DNA from: Owenia fusiformis
Lineage: Eukaryota; Annelida; Polychaeta; Sabellida; Oweniidae
NCBI GenBank assembly: GCA_903813345.2
Contig: CAIIXF020000001.1
Span: forward strand, 6,327,098 to 6,391,097
DNA length: 64,000 nt
Direction: 5' to 3'
Under the pieces are notes generated by a model, which saw only the letters and a program-made list of their open reading frames with translations, made no database searches and was not told the DNA's origin. A program made the position numbers and the translations under genes. Below, one piece after another: positions 57,676-64,000 of this stretch (positions are counted from its first letter, which is position 1; each line of letters starts with the position of its first letter).

Positions 57676-60600
57676 TCCACAGGAAGTTGTATTAAGTCCT
57701 TTTTGGGCCCTAACTGCCTTCTGCCCTCCCCCAATCTCACACAACAGACGAATCTATAAGGATGCCAACAAACATCTAGACCTGAAAAAAAATGAAATCA
57801 AAACAAAGTTTTTTACAAGATCCTTGTTCAAAAAGCCCCCAAACTCGCTCAATATGGAGTAAAAATACTTCTCAATTGAAAAGAAACAAAAAAAGCACGA
57901 GCTGACAGATGCTTAATGACGATATAAGCCCTGCAAAACATCTACCCATCAAAACTCGACGAAATGGAATGAAATGAAAAATTCAAATATTTACCGACTC
58001 TGTAGCTCCCTTCCTGCTGTAATGTTGCTTTTCAAATTTCCTCTTCTTTTTCCTTTTACGTATTTGACTAGAAATACTGTTATGATTTACCAATATATAA
58101 TGAAAATCATGCCGTATTGATAGTTATTTAAAATTTGAATTTTTTTAGAAACTTTTCTTTCAGCGCCCATGACACGTTTACGGATCTAATAATCTTTTGC
58201 GATTGGATTGGCCAGCCTAAAAGTAGGTCATGATCATTTTTACAATTAAACCGTATTTGAGCATTGAATAACATAAATCAAACCAAGGTAATTCTTAAAG
58301 ATATGCTATACAGATATGTAGGTCAGTATTACATAATCGTGAAATGAATAAGTCTGAATATATCATTGGTCAGAAAACACTAAAACCTGCTTGAAACGGT
58401 AAAAGTTTATACACTCTATTCCACACTGTATAGAAATAAAATAACTTACACTATAAGTAACTGTGAGCCAATCATTGCATAGAAAAACCTTTATGCACTG
58501 TTTATAAGATTCACTGAGACAAGTGGGTCAATACTTCGTGTACTTTATGTGCTCTCATACAATTACCTTCCCTTGCATAAAGTTGCTGTACAGTTATATA
58601 TAACTGAATATTATATATTCATCACAATCAACCTTAGCAAAATGATGGTTCGACGAAATGGACGGTTCGCTAAAACCAATAAACCAGGCAATTCAGGCCA
58701 ATTTGGAAAGAAACTAGATAGCGTGATAGCGAATGAGGATAGTAAGTGAAATATATTTTGCAAAGGTCAGCTTGTAAACTACTGGGTAATCCTAAATGAT
58801 GAGAAATATGTACAAAATATGTTTTGCATGATTTATTCATATCCCAATGATTTAACTCCTTCACTGCATCTAATAAGATATAATTACGGGACATTTAGGA
58901 ATTAAGTGACTAGACCAAAGCAAGCATGTTTGAGATTTTAATGATTTTAAATAAATTACCACTTCATTATTTGCTTTTAGACATTCAATCAGTTTTATTT
59001 GTCCAACAAACCATATTCACAATTGTTCAATCCAACGAAGATTAGGGGATAAGCTATAGAGACCCCTCCATTTGTCCGTCCATCCATCCTTCAACTAGAC
59101 AACATCAACACCAAAGTGTAGCAAATCCCATCGAATAGCAATGGCTGGCATTTTTTTTACAAACAAAGCATGCAGCAAAAATGGCAGCCATTTTTCAAAA
59201 TGGCCACCTTCTACCAAAAGTGTCATTAGACAGTGTGCCACGCTTATAGTATTCACGCATCAAATATGAACAAAATCGCTCTACTACTTTTCGAGTTATA
59301 GTAAAATACGTTAAAATGACGGCCATTTTTTCAAAATGGCTGCCTTCTACCAAAAGTGTCATTAGACAGTGTGCCATGCCTATAGTATTCACATACCAAA
59401 TATGAACAAAATCGCTCCACTACTTTTCGTGTTATAGTAAAATACGTTAAAATGGCCGCCTTCTACCAGAAGAGTCATTAGACAGTGTGCCATGCTTATA
59501 GTATTCATATACCAAATATGAACAAAATCGCTTGACTACTTTTCGAGTTACAGCAAAAATCGTAAAATAATGAGTAAAGGCGGCCATAGTTCAAGTCTTT
59601 GAAGCAAATGATTCTAAAAGTACAACATATCTTTGAAAAAATATCATTCTGTTAAGTGAAATCGTAAAAAATATTTTGCAATGTGTGAAATTGAATTAAA
59701 GCACATGATTCAATGAATAGTGGATGCTTCAATTCACTTATGTCTTCTAGTCTAGGCTTTGAATTCGGACTACCACCCTCGTTCATAGTCTAGAATCAGG
59801 ACATATGTTAAATTTAATCATCTACAATGCATTGAGTCATTGGCTTAAATCCTATAATATAATATGCCTATCAATATAATATGTAATTATTTAAGTATCA
59901 TCTCAATGCTTTAATTTTAATAGAATTATTTTAATATTTTACTAATATTAATATGTAGTTTGCATTACTGTTGATAAATAAATAAATGATTGCACTGTTC
60001 AGTAAAGAAATATAGCAATTGTATTATTTAAACTGACTATACACTATAGAAATGATTTTCATTGAAAAATCAAATCAGTACCAAAATTATGGTTACCCTG
60101 TAGTAGTGAAAGGCACATTAGAAATGAATATCACCCCCTTCAATCTATTTTTACAGGTTTTTATGATTATTTCAGATTTTTCTATAGTTTGCGTAACCAG
60201 GACGGTGAATTTTCTTCATTTTTCATCAAACATTTCGTCTTACCAATATTTATTATATCTGTCAATTTTATCAAAATCGCGCCGCTACGTTTGAAAATAA
60301 TTCAAATTATGTAGTTTTTCCCATTGAGCTCCATTATAAAAATGAAATTTTCAAACTTAATGTTTTAAAATTCTACGTGGTGAAAAGTTGCATATTGAGT
60401 AGTTAGTTAATGTTATGGTGTTAAAAATTCAAAACAAAAAGGAATAAAGAAAAAATGCCACAGAGAAGTCTCAATAGAGTCTCTTTAAATGTAATTTTAG
60501 GAGACAGAAATTATTATTTTATTAATACATTACTTGTTTAATTTGATCATGAAATTTTTTTGGGGTGTCCATCGGCCATATTGGCATTTCCGAAAAGTTT

Positions 60601-61070
60601 GAAAAATAAAGTCTAGAAAGATTTGAGATTTTAAGGTATGTACGCTAAATCAGCTAAGTATTTGCAAAAATATACAAAGCTTATAGTATAAGGTTTATCA
60701 GATTTAACATTTTTTGTAGTACCTTGTGTCATTGAAGAGTTACAGAGTCGGTAAATATTTGAATTTTTCATTTCATTCCATTTCGTCGAGTTTTGATGGG
60801 TAGATGTTTTGCAGGGCTTATATCGTCATTAAGCATCTGTCAGCTCGTGCTTTTTTTGTTTCTTTTCAATTGAGAAGTATTTTTACTCCATATTGAGCGA
60901 GTTTGGGGGCTTTTTGAACAAGGATCTTGTAAAAAACTTTGTTTTGATTTCATTTTTTTTTCAGGTCTAGATGTTTGTTGGCATCCTTATAGATTCGTCT
61001 GTTGTGTGAGATTGGGGGAGGGCCGAAGGTCGTTAGGGCCCAAAAAGGACTTAATACAACTTCCTGTGGA
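57676..61070. mobile_element. ~3.4 kb element bounded by ~330 bp inverted repeats
   Basis: Left arm 57676-58005 and right arm 60740-61070 are almost identical in inverted orientation, starting at tccacaggaagttgtattaa. The middle 2.7 kb has no transposase-size frame. It contains a short frame with a possible donor (58642-58749, RRNGRFAKTNKPGNSGQFG) and a three-unit tandem repeat. Target duplication not seen. It could be a non-autonomous DNA transposon or an inverted duplication. Confidence 0.8.
59190..59580. repeat. Three tandem units of 116-136 bp
   Basis: ccttctaccaaaagtgtcat starts at 59207, 59343 and 59459. Each unit continues with gacagtgtgcca..atagtattca..aaatatgaacaaaatcgct..actacttttcg. 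aaaatggc motifs lie between units. Confidence 0.9.
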
Positions 61071-62059
61071 AAAATCATGGCCAGGGTGCACTTTGGATTC
61101 TTTTTGCAAATTTAAAAAGTAAGCCACTGGATATTCTAGTTATTCAAACATTCTGAAGAATTATCAACCCTCAATTTATAGTCTAGGTAGACTGATGCAT
61201 CTGTTGTGCAAGAATGAAATATGTTGATGATGTTTGGAATGAGTTATGTTTATCTGAAAATAGCACATGGTCATGAAATTTCATCAAAGTGCACCCTGAC
61301 CTTAATCTAGTATGCTACTGCTAGACTGTCTACTACTTTTTTCATGGCCTGACTGCGTTGGTAGAATTTGAAAGAGCTACCTGAAGATTGGGAATCTTAT
61401 TTACCTCATTTAGAAGGAAACCCGATCACCTTTGTTGCGTCAACCATTGAGCATTTAGCACTATTAATATTATGTAAGTATAAGTATGATGTACTTATCA
61501 TACTTCACATCATCATACATATCATATTAATTGTATGACTTGAACGAGACCAATGTTACTGCTACCGGGTGGAATCAGACCTACATGCTTTACTATTTAT
61601 ACATGTTATTTCTGTTTTGAAAAATTCAATATGAGATTATAGTATTTGCGATTTTATCTTTACATCGTCATTTCAATCACCGTCAACAGTTTTCGAATAA
61701 GTTACCTTGAAATATCAAGACGGCATGCTATTCTCATACTTATAGAACTTAATATTACTGTCATTCATCATTTATCAAGCAGTAAAAAATTAACTTGCAT
61801 CATGAGTGACAAAATGTTTCTACTTTCCTGGTGAATGCGTGAGGTGTATCAACAAAAAATTTGCTTTGGAGAGAAAATCTAAGTTTTAGGCCGTTTTAGG
61901 TCACCTTACAAATCAAAAGCAATAGTAGATCATATATTAGGCTATTTAGAACACATTCATTCAAAATTTAGCCATAGTGCAGTGGCAAAAATAGTACAAT
62001 TTGACTCTGAAAACCCAAAAATTTTGGCGGACATTTTTCAAATTTCAAGGTCATCCACT
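61071..62059. other. Spacer before the LINE, with a fold-back arm fragment
   Basis: 61338-61450 is a diverged single arm of the 8396-9215 family. From 61883 the LINE frame is already open, so the LINE 5' UTR probably starts near 61860-61880. Otherwise nothing was recognised. Confidence 0.5.
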
Positions 62060-64000
62060 ATGCTTACCGGCAGCATCATCTTGACCATCTTCCTTTGGAG
62101 ATTCGTGTACTCAGACCATCATGTACTTACATCTGATCCAATAGATTATAACCTACTTTCACCTAATTTCATTGGTTTTGTACCACATAGTGAAGTTCCT
62201 TCGTGGTGCCAACTTTGTATCCGTCAAAATACAAGTGCTGCCCCTTTTCCTAGAGCCACTGGCTTCATCTACTATATATTGCTTGCCCTCTCAGGAGACA
62301 CCCATCAAAATCCAGGCCCAGTCAAATACCCTTGCGGCTCGTGCTCAAAAGCAGTACGCTGGAATTCGAAGGGAGTCTGTTGCGACCACTGCGATCAATG
62401 GTTTCATACTAAGTGTATCGGTATGGGTGATGAAATGTATAACCAGGCGGCAAATCACTCGTTTCAATGCGGTACATGCGGTCTCCCTAGCTTTAATTCT
62501 TCTTTATTCTCAAACTCATTTAATGGTATTGATACAGAATCCCTCAATTCCTCATCTACTTCCATACCAGGATCTCCCCTAAATGCATCTTCCCCCACTA
62601 CAGCCAGGCCTCAACATCGAAAATATTCTCCACCCAATTGCTTACGAGTAATTAACATAAATTTCCAAAGCCTCACCGCCAAAAAGGCGTCTTTTCTCAA
62701 TGTCGTTGATTCAATCAAACCTGATATCATCATAGGTACAGAGACATGGCTCAAACCTCAAATACTGAGCAGCGAAGCTATTCCACCAAACTTCGAAACA
62801 TTTCGGAAAGACCGCCCGGATGGCCATGGGGGAGTGCTTGTTTCAATATCCAAGGCACTCATTAGCTCACAGATTCCCCTGCAAACCACAAGTGAGCTTG
62901 TTGCAGTCAAGGTGAAACAGCATAAGGCCAAACAACCCCTAATCATAGTTGGTGCTTATCGACCAACCAACAATGACATAGATAATTCCCAGGAGATGTG
63001 TCGTTGTTTAAGTACCCTAGCGTCTGCCCATCCGAACGCTACACTTTGGGTTGCTGGTGATTTCAATCTCCCAGATATAAATTGGCCTACAAACACCATT
63101 GAAGGCAACCAATATCTTAAGTCCATCAATGAGATTTTTCTTGGGCTTTTTCCGGACATTGGTGTCGAACAGCTAGTCGATTTTCCAACTCGTATGGCAA
63201 ATACATTAGATCTCTTTGCCACTAATCGACCAAGTTTGGTTCACAGCTGTAAGACCATCCCAGGCATAAGTGACCATGACATTGTCCAGATTGACACCAA
63301 CACACAAGCAACACGTCAACGTCCGGTAAAGCGCCTGATATATCTCTGGAAGAGAGCAGACATGGACACCCTTAAAACCGATGTAGCAACTTTTGCCAAA
63401 AGCTTTTGTGAGAAGTGTGACATCTCCACTCCCATACAAGACCTTTGGGATGAACTTTCAAAAGCTTGTAACCGCTTTATGGCAAAGAGCGTACCATCTA
63501 AGATGACGTCGTCACGCTTTGACCAGCCCTGGATAACAACAACTGTGAAACAGCTATCACATCGGAAGAAGCGTGCATACAACCGTGCCCGGAAATCCAA
63601 ACGCTCGCAGGACTGGAACTATTATCGTTCAGTGAAGAACAAGTCCCAGCGAGAATGCAAAAAAGCATATAACACCTATTTGGATGGCTTGGTGGGTGAC
63701 GGTTGTAACAAACGCTTCTTTAGCTTTATTAAGTCCAAGAAATGTGACAACTCAGGTGTGGCCCCTTTGAAGCGTGATGGCACAACATTCAGCTCAAGTA
63801 AAGCCAAGGCAGAGGTGCTCAATGACCAATTTGTGTCAGTTTTTACTCATGAGCCAGAAGGTGCCATTCCCAACAAAGGCCCTTCTCCCCATCCTAGAAT
63901 GCCGAATATCAGTATTCATGTTGATGGAGTGCTCAAACAACTTAAGACCTTAAAACCACACAAAGCCACCGGACCGGACAACATATCAGCACAATTCCTG
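62060..64000 (+). CDS. Non-LTR retrotransposon ORF2: 2A-like peptide, PHD finger, APE endonuclease, start of RT (cut by window end)
   Basis: An open frame with no stop from 61883; the first ATG is 62060, giving 647 codons to the window edge. In order: a hydrophobic lead with LLALSGDTHQNPGP ending at residue 87; a Cys/His-rich PHD-type zinc finger at about residues 92-142 (CGSC, CDHCDQWFH, CGTC); a Ser/Thr/Pro linker; an EEP/APE endonuclease at 194-412 with INFQSL, GTETWL (Glu228), GDFNLPD (Asp334, Asn336) and SDHD (Asp405, His406). A basic linker follows, then LKPHKATGPDNISAQFL, the start of a reverse transcriptase domain. This architecture belongs to CR1/L2-type LINEs, which nick target DNA and reverse-transcribe their RNA. 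The RT catalytic part is off the window, so activity cannot be judged. Confidence 0.92.
   Translation, partial: MLTGSIILTIFLWRFVYSDHHVLTSDPIDYNLLSPNFIGFVPHSEVPSWCQLCIRQNTSAAPFPRATGFIYYILLALSGDTHQNPGPVKYPCGSCSKAVRWNSKGVCCDHCDQWFHTKCIGMGDEMYNQAANHSFQCGTCGLPSFNSSLFSNSFNGIDTESLNSSSTSIPGSPLNASSPTTARPQHRKYSPPNCLRVININFQSLTAKKASFLNVVDSIKPDIIIGTETWLKPQILSSEAIPPNFETFRKDRPDGHGGVLVSISKALISSQIPLQTTSELVAVKVKQHKAKQPLIIVGAYRPTNNDIDNSQEMCRCLSTLASAHPNATLWVAGDFNLPDINWPTNTIEGNQYLKSINEIFLGLFPDIGVEQLVDFPTRMANTLDLFATNRPSLVHSCKTIPGISDHDIVQIDTNTQATRQRPVKRLIYLWKRADMDTLKTDVATFAKSFCEKCDISTPIQDLWDELSKACNRFMAKSVPSKMTSSRFDQPWITTTVKQLSHRKKRAYNRARKSKRSQDWNYYRSVKNKSQRECKKAYNTYLDGLVGDGCNKRFFSFIKSKKCDNSGVAPLKRDGTTFSSSKAKAEVLNDQFVSVFTHEPEGAIPNKGPSPHPRMPNISIHVDGVLKQLKTLKPHKATGPDNISAQFL
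62264..62320 (+). other. 2A-like ribosome-skipping motif in the LINE ORF
   Basis: Codes for FIYYILLALSGDTHQNPGP, directly before the zinc finger. 2A consensus is D-(V/I)-E-x-N-P-G-P with skipping between the last Gly and Pro (here Gly86/Pro87). The NPGP core and the hydrophobic lead are present, but Val-Glu is replaced by Thr-His. 2A-like peptides at this place in APE-type LINEs are known from sea urchin and other invertebrates. Confidence 0.6.

Noticed and set aside
62172-62582. Plus-strand frame of 136 codons overlapping the LINE start.
   Set aside because: It is a shadow in another frame of the LINE ORF that carries the zinc finger.
62758-63600. Minus-strand frames of 60-95 codons.
   Set aside because: Shadows opposite the LINE endonuclease coding sequence.

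Overview
The window is AT-rich, intron-rich DNA from an animal, most likely a marine invertebrate. Supporting signs are GT-AG split genes with short conserved exons, TATA and AATAAA signals, APE-type non-LTR retrotransposons, many fold-back and MITE-type elements, and long G/C homopolymer runs. No bacterial-type operon, CRISPR array, rRNA or convincing tRNA was seen. The phylum cannot be fixed from the sequence alone.

Left part (1-6 kb): the 5' end of a large lipid transfer protein gene (vitellogenin / apolipoprotein B / apolipophorin superfamily) lies on the minus strand. It has a TATA box, a signal-peptide exon and two further exons with matching splice phases, and it continues past the left edge. 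The extreme left holds an ~800 bp fold-back repeat.

Centre-left (6-15 kb): intergenic, with a large fold-back, a hAT-type MITE collapsed to a 91 bp hairpin with an 8 bp target duplication, and a mariner-type non-autonomous element.

Centre (15.3-33.0 kb): a complete 3-hydroxy-3-methylglutaryl-CoA synthase gene on the plus strand. Eight coding exons sum to exactly 500 codons plus stop and keep Glu94, Cys128 and His260. Intron 2 is ~9.9 kb and full of repeats. Just past the stop is a 62 bp tandem array. Each unit carries a splice-acceptor-like sequence followed by a short reading frame, in a phase that fits a cryptic donor inside the last exon. This is the most unusual structure in the window: a possible amplified alternative terminal exon.

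Right half (33-62 kb): gene-poor. It holds a 5'-truncated LINE reverse transcriptase (minus strand, 34.3-35.9 kb), an 82 bp minisatellite (37.1-38.2 kb), segmental duplications, MITEs with G/C tracts, a 0.86 kb inverted-repeat element with a 6 bp target duplication, a hAT-type MITE with an 8 bp target duplication and a nested hairpin, a long GA-rich tract, and a ~3.4 kb element bounded by ~330 bp inverted repeats. At the right edge (62.06 kb to the end) a second LINE has an intact frame with a 2A-like motif, a PHD-type zinc finger, an APE endonuclease domain and the start of a reverse transcriptase, cut by the window end.

The two host genes, a lipoprotein-type lipid carrier and the committed-step enzyme of mevalonate synthesis, both belong to lipid metabolism. 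They are transcribed divergently from about 5.9 kb and about 15 kb. Nothing shows that they are co-regulated.
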